A DNA stretch of 64,000 bases from DASRDE01 sp035938175 (GCA_035938175.1 DASZHD010000020.1:4179-68178); one strand, 5' to 3'. Counted from the stretch's first letter, positions 1 to 7,820 are shown. Numbers and translations are program-made. The notes: generated by a model from the sequence alone, not told the origin.

Positions 1-413
1 ATCCCGTTCTCAACCAGCGAAAACGGGGCTTGCGCGATCGCATTGCGCAACGTATCGTACGGTTTTCCCGTAATGCTCAGCAGCGTACGTCCCGGCGGCG
101 TGCATGCAGCAAGCGCCGCAACGATGGCGTGCGTTCCGCTGACGAATGATAAGCGCGCGAGGGCGCGTTCCGCACCCAGGATCCGCGCAAGCAGCGATTC
201 GTAATGAGCGCGCGCAGCGTCGTCGTATCCGTATCCCGTCGTTCCCGCTAAGTCGTGCTCGGCAATGCCCTCTTCGAGAAATGCGGCGATGACATTCACC
301 TTCGCCGCCGCCTGCGCAGCGTATTCGAGCGTCGAACAGGTTTGGAATGCGCGCAACGCGGCGTCGCGCACGGCCCCGTCAATACCCAGGCGCCGGCAGT
401 ATTCGCCGATCAC
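1..413 (-). CDS. Aluminium-resistance / methionine gamma-lyase family PLP enzyme, N-terminal part (runs off window)
   Basis: Reading the minus strand from a GTG at 413 gives an uninterrupted frame to the window edge (137 codons). It carries the family hallmarks GYGYDDAAR, RLSFVSGTHAI and LLSITGKPYDTL, the N-terminal signature of the PLP-dependent Alr/YnbB family (COG4100), related to cystathionine beta-lyase and methionine gamma-lyase. The GTG overlaps the stop of the upstream EIIC gene as GTGA, so the two are probably co-transcribed and translationally coupled. The PLP lysine lies outside the window. Physiological substrate is not established for the family; I assign the family with confidence but not the reaction. 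Confidence 0.85.
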   Translation of the reverse strand, partial: MIGEYCRRLGIDGAVRDAALRAFQTCSTLEYAAQAAAKVNVIAAFLEEGIAEHDLAGTTGYGYDDAARAHYESLLARILGAERALARLSFVSGTHAIVAALAACTPPGRTLLSITGKPYDTLRNAIAQAPFSLVENG

Positions 414-1630
414 GCGATCGATTGCAGTTCGTGCCGTTCGTACGCGCGTACGAAAGGAATATAAATCAGCGTTGCGACCAGTAAATTAACGACCACCAGC
501 GCAACTGCCCGAGCATCGGACGTCGCCAGATACGTCGCCGCAAATGTCGGCAGACTGGACGGCACCCAGATAGCCGGGCGCGCCACCAGCCCGCCGGCCA
601 TGGCAAAATACGAAATCGTGGCCAGCACGACGGGCACGATCACGAATGGCGCCGCCAAGAATGGATTGAAGACGATCGGCAGACCGAAAACGAGCGGTTC
701 GTTGATATTGAACAAGGCCGGCACGACCGTTAGCCGCCCGACTTTCCGCAGCCGGTCCACTTTGCTGAGCGCGAGCAGAAACGCCAGCGGCAGCGTCGCG
801 CCGGCGCCTCCGGGAAACACGAACAAGAACAGCGAGACGACGACGATGTGCGGCAGCGGCTGGTGAACGGTAAACGCTGCCGTGTTCTGCGCTTGCAGCG
901 CCAAATACACCGGCGTAACGACAGCCGCGAGCGTAGCGGGGCCATGCACGCCGAGAAGCCAGAGCGCTGTTTCGGCAATCGTGATGACGAGCAGCGCGGC
1001 ATACGTGTCACCCAGCTTGCCGAGCGGCGAAAGCGCTGCGATCAATTCGTTTCCCAACGACACGTGCACATTGAAAAGCGCGATCGTCAGAAGAACGATC
1101 GACGCCGCGCCGAGAACGTCGGCAAGACGCCGGTGATGCACGACTCGCCGGATGAGCGCGGCGGCCGCGACGACGAGTAGGGAAACGATGATCGCGAGGA
1201 AGAGGCCGCTTTGCCCGACGCGTCCCAGATACGCAAGCGGATCGTGCATCGTCACCGGCCGCGGCAAAGCGAGCGAAAACGCCACGAACGTGCCGGCGAC
1301 GGCAACGCCGCGCGCGACGTCCAGCCGCTCCGCCAGGCGGTACGGCAGAACGATGGCGAGCATGACCGCCATCACGCCGAACGCGGGTAACTCCGCAAGC
1401 GAAATGCGCGGCAGGATGCTGGCAAAAAACGGCTGCTTTACCGGCACCAGCGCCATGAACGCGATCAGGCCTGCAACCAGACCGATGATGCTCCACGGAA
1501 GCGCCTCGCGAACGGCAACCATCGCCGGCGCGTCGCCGAACGTGCGCAACGCCGGCACGACGTACCGGCGCAGCCACGCGAAGCTAGAGTTTGCGGACGA
1601 CGGCCTCCACGCGGCCGACAATCGTGACAT
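410..1630 (-). CDS. PTS EIIC-like sugar permease, lactose/cellobiose type
   Basis: About 400 residues with roughly ten hydrophobic segments. The C-terminal half has the lac/cel EIIC signature FNINEPLVFGLPIVFNP followed by a YIPF near the end; the middle GVHGP and PGGAGATLPL segments also match. EIIC forms the membrane channel of a sugar phosphotransferase system and normally needs EIIA, EIIB, HPr and EI; none of these is in the window. The ATG at 1630 overlaps the end of lexA by 47 bp. A shorter start is possible, because the family-like helix begins around the WLRRYVVPAL segment. Downstream it overlaps the Alr-type gene. Either an orphan permease served by distant EIIA/B, or a transporter that has lost phosphotransfer. 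Confidence 0.8.
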   Translation of the reverse strand: MSRLSAAWRPSSANSSFAWLRRYVVPALRTFGDAPAMVAVREALPWSIIGLVAGLIAFMALVPVKQPFFASILPRISLAELPAFGVMAVMLAIVLPYRLAERLDVARGVAVAGTFVAFSLALPRPVTMHDPLAYLGRVGQSGLFLAIIVSLLVVAAAALIRRVVHHRRLADVLGAASIVLLTIALFNVHVSLGNELIAALSPLGKLGDTYAALLVITIAETALWLLGVHGPATLAAVVTPVYLALQAQNTAAFTVHQPLPHIVVVSLFLFVFPGGAGATLPLAFLLALSKVDRLRKVGRLTVVPALFNINEPLVFGLPIVFNPFLAAPFVIVPVVLATISYFAMAGGLVARPAIWVPSSLPTFAATYLATSDARAVALVVVNLLVATLIYIPFVRAYERHELQSIA

Positions 1631-2192
1631 CAGTTGAGTAGATTGGCGCCATCGACTGATTCTCCGGCTGCAGCCGCACGCGTCCGTCCTCCTTATAGAA
1701 GCGTTTCACGGTGGCTTCGCCGTCGAGCATTGCGACCACGATCTCGCCGTTGTTGGCGGTTTTTTGCGGACGCACCACGATGAGGTCCCCGTCGAGTATC
1801 GCCGCCTCCACCATCGAATCGCCTTGTACGCGAAGCATGAACCCGTCCGACGCGCGCGTGAACGCCGCCGGAAGCACGAATTCGCCTTCGATATTTTCTT
1901 GGGCGGTAATCGGCGTCCCGGCCGCGACTTTGCCGACGACGGGCATGACGACCGATTCCGGAATGGGATTGGCCGGCGCCGGCATTTCGCTGCGCAGCGC
2001 GCGCGGCTTGGTGGGATCCCGGCTGATGAGCCCGTGCTTCTCGAGCGTCTTGAGATGCGCGTGGATGGTGGACGAAGATGAAAGTCCGACCCGCTCGCCG
2101 ATCTCGCGGACCGACGGCGGATAGCCTCGCTCCGCCGTGAACGCGCGGATCACGTCCAGGATACGCTGTTGACGTTCCGTGGTTTGTTGCAT
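1584..2192 (-). CDS. lexA: LexA, SOS-response transcriptional repressor
   Basis: 202 residues, the usual LexA length. Residues 1-65 form the winged-helix DNA-binding domain (QQRILDVIRAF, GLSSSSTIHAHLKTLEKHG). The C-terminal S24 peptidase domain shows the Ala91-Gly92 cleavage site, catalytic Ser126 in GDSM and Lys163 in ATVKRF. RecA-stimulated self-cleavage would relieve repression. The start ATG at 2192 is preceded by a GGGGAGG Shine-Dalgarno sequence; an in-frame extension to 2237 lacks support. A LexA box lies 75 bp upstream, so autoregulation is expected. The divergent neighbour is a LysM protein, the arrangement of B. subtilis lexA(dinR)-yneA. Confidence 0.96.
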   Translation of the reverse strand: MQQTTERQQRILDVIRAFTAERGYPPSVREIGERVGLSSSSTIHAHLKTLEKHGLISRDPTKPRALRSEMPAPANPIPESVVMPVVGKVAAGTPITAQENIEGEFVLPAAFTRASDGFMLRVQGDSMVEAAILDGDLIVVRPQKTANNGEIVVAMLDGEATVKRFYKEDGRVRLQPENQSMAPIYSTDVTIVGRVEAVVRKL

Positions 2193-2266
2193 GTCCTCCC
2201 CTCGCTTAAGGACACCCGTATGGCACAGGTATCGCATACAACCCTACCATAAAACGCCGTTCAAGG

Positions 2267-2280
2267 CAAACATATGTTCG
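2267..2280. promoter_or_regulatory. LexA (DinR-type) box 1
   Basis: CAAAC-ATAT-GTTCG matches the Gram-positive LexA/DinR consensus CGAAC-N4-GTTCG at all but one position and is nearly a perfect palindrome. It is the box closest to lexA and overlaps the region expected for the lexA promoter, so it most likely mediates autorepression; it also lies just upstream of the -35 of the divergent LysM gene. Confidence 0.8.
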
Positions 2281-2288
2281 AGCACCTA

Positions 2289-2319
2289 TTGACACCGCTG
2301 GAAACGGCTGTGGTAAAAT
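2289..2319 (+). promoter_or_regulatory. Sigma-A-type promoter for the YneA-like gene
   Basis: Perfect -35 TTGACA (2289-2294) and -10 TAAAAT (2314-2319), the latter preceded by TGG, an extended -10 (TGn). The spacer is 19 bp, longer than optimal, which the extended -10 may compensate. LexA boxes lie on both sides (2267-2280 and 2328-2341), the second covering the expected start point, so repression by promoter occlusion is likely. Confidence 0.6.
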
Positions 2320-2327
2320 CTAGGGGA

Positions 2328-2341
2328 CGAACAGGCGTTTG
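2328..2341. promoter_or_regulatory. LexA (DinR-type) box 2
   Basis: CGAAC-AGGC-GTTTG has one mismatch to CGAAC-N4-GTTCG. It sits about 9 bp downstream of the -10 element, over the expected transcription start of the LysM gene. It is part of a 19-bp direct repeat (2334-2352) that recurs 40 bp downstream with box 3. Confidence 0.75.
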
Positions 2342-2367
2342 GCACAAAATATGGGTACGATTGTACG

Positions 2368-2381
2368 CAAACGGGCGTTCG
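2368..2381. promoter_or_regulatory. LexA (DinR-type) box 3
   Basis: CAAAC-GGGC-GTTCG has one mismatch to the DinR consensus. It is exactly 40 bp (about four helical turns) downstream of box 2, so two LexA dimers would sit on the same DNA face. Its position argues that translation of the LysM gene starts downstream, at GTG 2411, rather than at the upstream in-frame TTG 2339 or ATG 2351. Confidence 0.72.
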
Positions 2382-2410
2382 GCACAAGATATAGTGAGGT
2401 ATCGAAGGAC

Positions 2411-2692
2411 GTGGGCAAGCGCAAAAAATTCACCCTGATGCCGCTGATAACGCTGGCCGCGCTCAGCGCGATGGTCACGGTGCCCGCCCTATCCGGTATG
2501 CGGCTCTACGCAGCGACGCCGCAGCAGTACGCCAGCGTCGTCGTACGCCCGGGAGATTCGCTCTGGAGCATCGCCAGCGCGCATACCTCAGCGGCGAATG
2601 ACGTGCAAGACACGATCGACCAAATCACCCAAGTGAATCATCTGAGCGGGTCGACCCTGGTTCCCGGCCAGCGCTTACGCGTACCGCAATAA
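2411..2692 (+). CDS. YneA-like SOS cell-division inhibitor candidate: single-TM LysM protein
   Basis: With GTG 2411 the product has 93 residues: a basic N-terminus (MGKRKK), one membrane segment (about 8-28) and a LysM domain (about 42-92: VVRPGDSLWSIAS, VPGQRLRVP). This is the architecture of B. subtilis YneA and of the lexA-adjacent LysM proteins of Actinobacteria, which are LexA-controlled and block septation during DNA damage. It is divergent from lexA and flanked by three LexA boxes. Function is inferred from architecture plus context; a general peptidoglycan-binding role is the alternative. In-frame starts at TTG 2339 and ATG 2351 would add a basic tail before the TM. Spacing of the GTGAGG at 2394-2399 to GTG 2411 is long, so the start is uncertain. 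Confidence 0.75.
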   Translation: MGKRKKFTLMPLITLAALSAMVTVPALSGMRLYAATPQQYASVVVRPGDSLWSIASAHTSAANDVQDTIDQITQVNHLSGSTLVPGQRLRVPQ

Positions 2693-2720
2693 CGATCGCA
2701 AAGCAGCATTGCTAGCAGAG

Positions 2721-2757
2721 AAAAAGACCGCCCCTCCCTGCGGTCTTTTTTCTTTTG
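2721..2757 (+). terminator. Rho-independent terminator of the YneA-like gene
   Basis: AAAGACCGC and GCGGTCTTT pair around a short CCCTCCCT loop and are followed by TTTTCTTTT, about 30 bp after the stop codon at 2692. It makes the LysM gene a single-gene transcript. The A-rich left arm also provides a U-tract in the opposite direction, so it may serve the convergent minus-strand gene as well. Confidence 0.85.
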
Positions 2758-2823
2758 TTCCGATTTCTTTGCCGGCGCCAATGTGGGCGTCGCCAGCATA
2801 GGCGTAGCAACGTCTGCGCTACA

Positions 2824-3258
2824 TTAGAGCTGGGACATGCAGCAAACGGTACTGGATCTACCTCCCGGCCATATATACCGCACGTAAACGCACGAACGCC
2901 AATTGCCGCCATGGTGCCGCGCAAACACGGCCTGCCACGCGCCGCCGTAGTCGCCCTCGACTTGGCCCTGCGGCATCGGGCCGTCGAGTACGATCGTTGC
3001 TGACCGCCCGCGAACCGACGCCACTTTGATCGGCGTGGGTAGCAATGGAAAGAGCGCTGAACCTGGCCGTGCGGTCTTAAGATTGTCTGCGTGCGCTTGT
3101 TGGAGGCCGATCCAAAGCTCCCTAGATTCAGTTGATTCCAATTGCGGTGAATCCAGTAACGGCAGTAGTACCTCGCACGGAACGAACTTCACGTAAGCCG
3201 CTAACAAACCTATCGCGAGCACTACGATCAGAACCGCGATTGTAACTCGAGAAGACAT
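2824..3258 (-). CDS. Hypothetical single-pass membrane protein
   Basis: 144 residues beginning with a signal-anchor (about 5-25: TIAVLIVVLAIGLLAAYVKF) and then a soluble domain rich in proline and beta-prone stretches (SATIVLDGPMPQGQVEGDYG, SCVYVRYIW) with cysteines near the C-terminus. I recognise no family. It is separated from the upstream small ORF by 79 bp and is convergent with the YneA-like gene. No strong ribosome binding site is visible upstream of the ATG, so coding status is likely but not certain. Confidence 0.55.
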   Translation of the reverse strand: MSSRVTIAVLIVVLAIGLLAAYVKFVPCEVLLPLLDSPQLESTESRELWIGLQQAHADNLKTARPGSALFPLLPTPIKVASVRGRSATIVLDGPMPQGQVEGDYGGAWQAVFARHHGGNWRSCVYVRYIWPGGRSSTVCCMSQL

Positions 3259-3337
3259 ACGCTCAATTTGCGATCAAAGCACGATGCAATGGAATTCCCA
3301 TTGCGACTTCGGTCTGCTGGTTGAAGAACGCCTTCTT

Positions 3338-3547
3338 CTATCGCTTCGACACCACGATGATGCTGTGCCCCTGATGATCGTTGAGAAACTGCAGGCCATC
3401 CACGATCCATGAGTCCAGACCGCCGTGCGTGTGTTTTGCAACTTCACGCACGACGTGGATTCGATCTTTGAGCCATGACAGTTCCGAGCGCGTCGTCGCC
3501 GGCCACACCGCGACTTCGCAATCCTCACACTGATAGCCGTTGGCCAT
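3338..3547 (-). CDS. Small hypothetical protein downstream of sucD
   Basis: 69 residues with a CEDC pair at the N-terminus, a mixed-charge helix and a beta-like end (GHSIIVVSKR). Composition is that of a real soluble protein, unlike reading-frame shadows in this GC-rich DNA, and the ATG lies 12 bp after the sucD stop, so it could be the third gene of the sucCD transcript. No family recognised and no clear Shine-Dalgarno sequence. Confidence 0.45.
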   Translation of the reverse strand: MANGYQCEDCEVAVWPATTRSELSWLKDRIHVVREVAKHTHGGLDSWIVDGLQFLNDHQGHSIIVVSKR

Positions 3548-3559
3548 CGGAGCGCGGGT

Positions 3560-4444
3560 TTAGGACGAAACGCCGGCCGGCATACGCTGCGCGAGCAAGC
3601 TGGGTATCTGCGACGGGCGATCGGCGACGGGCACTCCGGCGGCCTGAAACGCGTCGATTTTGCTTTGCGGCGTTCCGAACTTTCCGGAGATGATCGCGCC
3701 GGCATGACCGAGCGATTTTCCGGGCGGTGCGTTGCGTCCGCCGATGAACGCGACGATGGGCATCTGCGGCATGTGCGCTTTGATAAAGGCCGCCGCGTCT
3801 TCTTCGTCGGACCCGCCGATTTCGCCGCACACGACGATTGCTTCGGTCTGGCCGTCGTTCTTGAACTCGCGCAAGCAATCCACGAACGTCGAGCCGATGA
3901 TCGGATCGCCGCCGATGCCGACGCAGGTCGACTGCCCGAATCCGGCGCGCGTGAGCAGATCGACGACTTCGTATGTCAGCGTTCCCGAGCGCGAGATGAG
4001 GCCGACGTTGCCTTCTTTGAAAACGTGTCCCGGCATAATGCCGACGGACGATTTGCCCGGCGATATGAGGCCCGGACAGTTGGGGCCGATGATGCGCATC
4101 CCCGGCGTCGCGCCGACCACTTTCAGCACGTCGTGAACGGGGACGCCTTCCGTAATACAGACCGCGAACGTAATGCCGGCGTCGTGCGCTTCGAATAAAG
4201 CGTCGGCAGCGAACGGCGGCGGAACGAAGATGCATGTATGCGTAGCGCCGGTTGCCGCAACCGCATCGTGCACCGTGTCGAAGACCGGTAAGCCGTGCTC
4301 GGTTTTTTGTCCGCCTTTGCCCGGCGTTACGCCGCCCACGATGTTCGTGCCGTACGCGAGCATGCGTCCCGTATGATACGAACCTTCGGATCCCGTGATA
4401 CCCTGCACGAGAACTTTCGAGTTCTTGTCGAGAAAAATGCTCAT
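3560..4444 (-). CDS. sucD: Succinyl-CoA synthetase (ligase) alpha subunit
   Basis: 294 residues, the normal length. The N-terminal CoA-binding Rossmann domain (VLVQGITGSEGSYHTGRM) is followed by the ligase domain with the phosphorylated histidine His247 in SLGHAGAII. With SucC it interconverts succinyl-CoA and succinate plus ATP or GTP in the TCA cycle. The ATG overlaps the sucC stop as ATGA, which supports coupled translation of equal amounts of both subunits. Confidence 0.97.
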   Translation of the reverse strand: MSIFLDKNSKVLVQGITGSEGSYHTGRMLAYGTNIVGGVTPGKGGQKTEHGLPVFDTVHDAVAATGATHTCIFVPPPFAADALFEAHDAGITFAVCITEGVPVHDVLKVVGATPGMRIIGPNCPGLISPGKSSVGIMPGHVFKEGNVGLISRSGTLTYEVVDLLTRAGFGQSTCVGIGGDPIIGSTFVDCLREFKNDGQTEAIVVCGEIGGSDEEDAAAFIKAHMPQMPIVAFIGGRNAPPGKSLGHAGAIISGKFGTPQSKIDAFQAAGVPVADRPSQIPSLLAQRMPAGVSS

Positions 4445-5613
4445 GCTTTTGCCCCTGCCAGTTTAACCGCCTCGGCGGCGCCTTCGTCCATCGTTTGCAC
4501 CGGCGTCATTCCCGCGTCCGCAAGAATACGCCGTCCCTGATCTTCATTGGTGCCGGTCAAACGGATGACCAGCGGCACTTTGCGCGACTTCGTCGTGTTC
4601 AGCGCTTCCACGATGCCTTTGGCGACTTCGTCGCAGCGCGTGATTCCGCCGAAGATGTTGATGAAGAACACGCTCGCAGCGGTGTGATTCATCACCAGTT
4701 CGTAACAATTGCGCACGCGTTCGGCATTGGCGCCGCCGCCGACGTCAAGAAAGTTCGCGAACGAGCCGCCGGCGTTTTTCACCGCGTCCATCGTTCCCAT
4801 CGCCAGACCCGCGCCGTTCGCCATCGTTCCGACATTGCCGTCGAAACGGCGGAAGTTGCGAATGCCCAGCCCGGCCTGCGTAGCCAGCGTTTCATCCTCG
4901 TCCAACGGAAGGGCCGTTTGCCATTGTTTGAGTTCCGGATTCTTGTAGAGCGCGTCGTCGTCGAGTTCCACCTTCGCGTCAGAAGCGATTACGCGGCCGT
5001 CTTCGGTTAGCGCAAGCGGATTGATCTCGACGAGTTTGGCGCCGTAGCGGAAAAACAGATCGTAGAGACCTGCAACGATTCCGGGAAGACCCTTGCGATA
5101 TCCCGGGTCCAGGTCCGCTTTGAATGCGAGTTCGCGGCCGATGTACGGCCAATAGCCGCCGGACGTATCCACGAACGCCTTTGCAATCGACTCGGGATGT
5201 TCGTCGGCAACTTCTTCGATATCCATGCCGCCGAATTTACTCACCATGATTACTGGCTTTTTCGTCGAGCGGTCGATCGCGATCGCGCAATACGCTTCCA
5301 ACTTGATCGGCAATTTCTCTTCGATCAGCAGCGAATTGATAGGCTCGCCCTTGGGGTTTTGCCGGTTCGGCGGCATCGGCGTCTCCATGATCTCGCGTGC
5401 GACGGCGCGCGCTTCTTCGCCCGTTTTAGCAAACTTGATCTTGCCCGCTTTCCCACGCCCGCCCATCAGGACTTGGGCTTTCACGACCCAGTCGCCGTGG
5501 TTTCTCTCGACGAAGGCCGCGGCGTCTTCGGGATTCGTAACGTGCTGACTGCGCGGAATCGGAATGCCGGCGCGCCGGAACAGTTCCTTTCCTTGGTACT
5601 CCATTAAGTTCAT
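4441..5613 (-). CDS. sucC: Succinyl-CoA synthetase (ADP/GDP-forming) beta subunit
   Basis: 390 residues. N-terminal ATP-grasp domain (MEYQGKELFRRAGIPIPRS, VLMGGRGKAGK) and C-terminal ligase domain (VFFINIFGGITRCDEVAKGI), all standard for SucC. First gene of a sucC-sucD pair. The start ATG at 5613 could alternatively be the second ATG at 5604. Upstream, a hairpin at 5763-5790 separates it from the acyl-CoA dehydrogenase gene, so it probably has its own promoter between 5614 and 5760; I could not pick a convincing one. Confidence 0.97.
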   Translation of the reverse strand: MNLMEYQGKELFRRAGIPIPRSQHVTNPEDAAAFVERNHGDWVVKAQVLMGGRGKAGKIKFAKTGEEARAVAREIMETPMPPNRQNPKGEPINSLLIEEKLPIKLEAYCAIAIDRSTKKPVIMVSKFGGMDIEEVADEHPESIAKAFVDTSGGYWPYIGRELAFKADLDPGYRKGLPGIVAGLYDLFFRYGAKLVEINPLALTEDGRVIASDAKVELDDDALYKNPELKQWQTALPLDEDETLATQAGLGIRNFRRFDGNVGTMANGAGLAMGTMDAVKNAGGSFANFLDVGGGANAERVRNCYELVMNHTAASVFFINIFGGITRCDEVAKGIVEALNTTKSRKVPLVIRLTGTNEDQGRRILADAGMTPVQTMDEGAAEAVKLAGAKA

Positions 5614-5762
5614 TGCTTCTGTACTTCTTCGTCCTTCTTACCTGGGAGAGCGTCTTGTTGGTTAGCTGCCATCGTGTGATTAGGGTACGCTGGGGCGTCT
5701 CGGTGGAACCGCCGGGAACCCTTGTGGTAGAGTTATCCGGTCGGACTTTCCAAAACCACCGA

Positions 5763-5790
5763 ACTGAGGCGCTCGAAAGAGCGCTTCAGT
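5763..5790 (-). terminator. Hairpin between the acyl-CoA dehydrogenase and sucC genes
   Basis: Twelve-base arms, ACTGAGGCGCTC and GAGCGCTTCAGT, pair with one G-T wobble around a GAAA loop. It lies 24 bp after the stop of the acyl-CoA dehydrogenase gene in its direction of transcription. The following tract is only moderately U-rich (TCGGTGGTTTTGG in the minus sense), so it is either a weak intrinsic terminator or an mRNA 3'-end stabiliser. Confidence 0.5.
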
Positions 5791-5813
5791 GTTTCTGATT
5801 CGCACTGTGCGCA

Positions 5814-6971
5814 TCAAAGTTTCCCCAGATACGAGCGCGAGATGATAATCTGTTGAATCTCCGAGGTGCCTTCGTAGATCTCGGTGATCTTCGCATCGCG
5901 GTAATACCGTTCGACCGGAAATTCGGTCGTGTACCCGTATCCGCCGTGGATTTGCAGCGCTTCAGCCGCGTGTTTGCGCGCGGCGGTGGAAGCGAAGTAT
6001 TTTGCTTTGCTGGCTTCTATTGCAAAGGGCTTGCCGGCATCGTACAGCGCGGCCGCGCGATATGTGAGTAGGCGCGCGGCATCCAAATCCGTTCCCATTT
6101 GCGCGATCTTGAACGAGACGCCTTCGAAGGCGCCGATCGGTTTTCCGAACGCCACGCGCTCCTGCGCGAACTTCACCGAAGCATCCAAGCACGCCGCCAA
6201 AATGCCGCAGGCCTGCGCGGCGATGCCGATACGTCCGCCCGTTAGCGCCGTCATCGCATGGCTGAAGCCCGCGCCTTCGTCGCCCAAAAGTGCCGTAGAC
6301 GGTACGCGCGCGTTATCGAACGCAATGTCGCACGTGTTGCTCGTGTGTATGCCGAGCTTCTCGGTCACCCGTTCGACGGCAACGCCGGCCGTATCGTTGT
6401 CCACGAGAAACGCCGAAACGCCTTTCGGCCCCGCCCCGCCGGTCCGGAACATGCCCATCAACACGAACGAATAACTGCCGTTGGTGCACCACTGCTTGCG
6501 CCCGTTGAGCACGTAACCGGAACCATCGCGCCGCGCAGTAGCCCGAATATTGGCTGCATCCGATCCGGCGTCCGGTTCCGTGAGCGCGAAGCCGGCGATA
6601 CGATTCTCTTGTGCGAGCGCCGGCAGGTAGCGGCGCTTTTGATCCTCGTTTCCGAGTTTCAGAATCGCCATGCAAATCATCGAGTGCACCGAAACCGTTA
6701 CCGCCGTGCCCGCGTCGACGCGAGCCAGCTCTTCGATGGCGCGCGCGTACGAAACGTAGTCCGCGCCGGCGCCGCCATATTGCTCGGGAACGAGCAGTCC
6801 CATGATTCCCGCAGCGTTCAGTTTATCGTACAGTGCGCGCGGAAACGAATGCTCGCGGTCCCACTGCGCGATATGCGGAGCGATCTCGCGCTGTGCGATC
6901 TCGGCGGCAAGTTCGCCGATTTGGCGTTGCTCGTCCGAGAGATCGAAGGCTGCGCGAGACGTCGTATCCAT
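5814..6971 (-). CDS. Acyl-CoA dehydrogenase, short-chain type
   Basis: 385 residues, typical for short/branched-chain FAD acyl-CoA dehydrogenases. Conserved GFALTEPDAGSD and QIHGGYGYTTEFPVERYYRD, with the catalytic base Glu367 in EIYEGTSEIQ. It oxidises acyl-CoA to trans-2-enoyl-CoA and passes electrons to ETF. Last gene of a thiolase / 3-hydroxyacyl-CoA dehydrogenase / acyl-CoA dehydrogenase operon; its ATG is 1 bp after the preceding stop. Butyryl-CoA or similar is the likely substrate, given the partner enzymes; chain length cannot be fixed from sequence. Confidence 0.95.
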   Translation of the reverse strand: MDTTSRAAFDLSDEQRQIGELAAEIAQREIAPHIAQWDREHSFPRALYDKLNAAGIMGLLVPEQYGGAGADYVSYARAIEELARVDAGTAVTVSVHSMICMAILKLGNEDQKRRYLPALAQENRIAGFALTEPDAGSDAANIRATARRDGSGYVLNGRKQWCTNGSYSFVLMGMFRTGGAGPKGVSAFLVDNDTAGVAVERVTEKLGIHTSNTCDIAFDNARVPSTALLGDEGAGFSHAMTALTGGRIGIAAQACGILAACLDASVKFAQERVAFGKPIGAFEGVSFKIAQMGTDLDAARLLTYRAAALYDAGKPFAIEASKAKYFASTAARKHAAEALQIHGGYGYTTEFPVERYYRDAKITEIYEGTSEIQQIIISRSYLGKL

Positions 6972-6972
6972 A

Positions 6973-7812
6973 CTATTTGTAGGTATAAAACCCGCGCCCG
7001 GATTTCTTACCGTACCATCCCGCTGCTACGTACTGCTTGAGCAGCGGGCACGGGCGATACTTGTCATCCGAAAACCCGTCATACAACACGTTCATGATGG
7101 CAAGGCAGGTGTCCAATCCGATAAAATCCGCCAGCTCGAGCGGACCCATCGGATGATTCATGCCCAGTTTCATCACCGTGTCCACCGCTTCGGGAGTGCC
7201 GACGCCTTCGAAGACGGCATAGATCGCTTCGTTGATCATCGGGAGAAGCACGCGATTGGATACGAAGCCGGGGAAATCGCGTACTTCGACCGGCGTCTTT
7301 CCCAAATCGCGCGCCAGTTTCTCCGTCGCCTCAAAGGTCTGCGGTGACGTGGCCAGCCCGCGAATGATCTCGACGAGCTTCATCACCGGAACCGGATTCA
7401 TGAAGTGCATGCCGACGACGTTAGCTGGACGCTTGGTTGCGGCCGCAAGCGTCGTGATCGAGATCGACGACGTGTTCGAAGCCAGAATCGCGTCGGGCGG
7501 CGTCGATTGGTCCAAGGAACGGAAGAGCTCGAGTTTCAGATCCAGATTCTCGGTGGCCGCTTCGATCGCCATGTCGACGTCGAAATCTTTGATAGCGGTC
7601 TCGGGACGGATATGCGTCAGAATCGTTCCGCGCTGTTCTTCGGTCAGCCGTCCTTTCTCCACGGATCGAGCCAGGTTCCGTTCGATTGCCGCGACGCCGC
7701 GGTTCACGAACGCCTCGTCGCGGTCGACGAGAATCACCGAATGATGGTGCGTCGCCGCAACCTGAGCTATGCCCGAACCCATTTGGCCGGCGCCGATGAT
7801 TGCAATTTTCAC
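6973..7812 (-). CDS. 3-hydroxybutyryl-CoA dehydrogenase
   Basis: With GTG 7812 the product is 279 residues, the family length, and starts directly at the NAD-binding fold (GAGQMGSG, residues 7-14). Catalytic His136, Asn139 and Glu148 lie in HFMNPVPVMKLVEII. An open frame extends upstream to 8064, but it runs inside the thiolase gene and shows no family similarity. It converts 3-hydroxyacyl-CoA to acetoacyl-CoA with NAD(P). The start is 8 bp after the thiolase stop, in the same operon. No enoyl-CoA hydratase gene is present in this operon or elsewhere in the window. Confidence 0.95.
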   Translation of the reverse strand: MKIAIIGAGQMGSGIAQVAATHHHSVILVDRDEAFVNRGVAAIERNLARSVEKGRLTEEQRGTILTHIRPETAIKDFDVDMAIEAATENLDLKLELFRSLDQSTPPDAILASNTSSISITTLAAATKRPANVVGMHFMNPVPVMKLVEIIRGLATSPQTFEATEKLARDLGKTPVEVRDFPGFVSNRVLLPMINEAIYAVFEGVGTPEAVDTVMKLGMNHPMGPLELADFIGLDTCLAIMNVLYDGFSDDKYRPCPLLKQYVAAGWYGKKSGRGFYTYK

Positions 7813-7820
7813 GGGACGAG

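Noticed and set aside
2339..2353. Sigma-54 promoter (TTGGCACAAAATATGG)
   Set aside because: TGGCAC is present but the -12 TGC element is missing; the sequence is explained by LexA box 2 and its duplicated flank.
5613..5798. 61-codon plus-strand frame in the gap before sucC
   Set aside because: Its hydrophobic start and arginine-rich end look random, and it runs through the hairpin region; no ribosome site.
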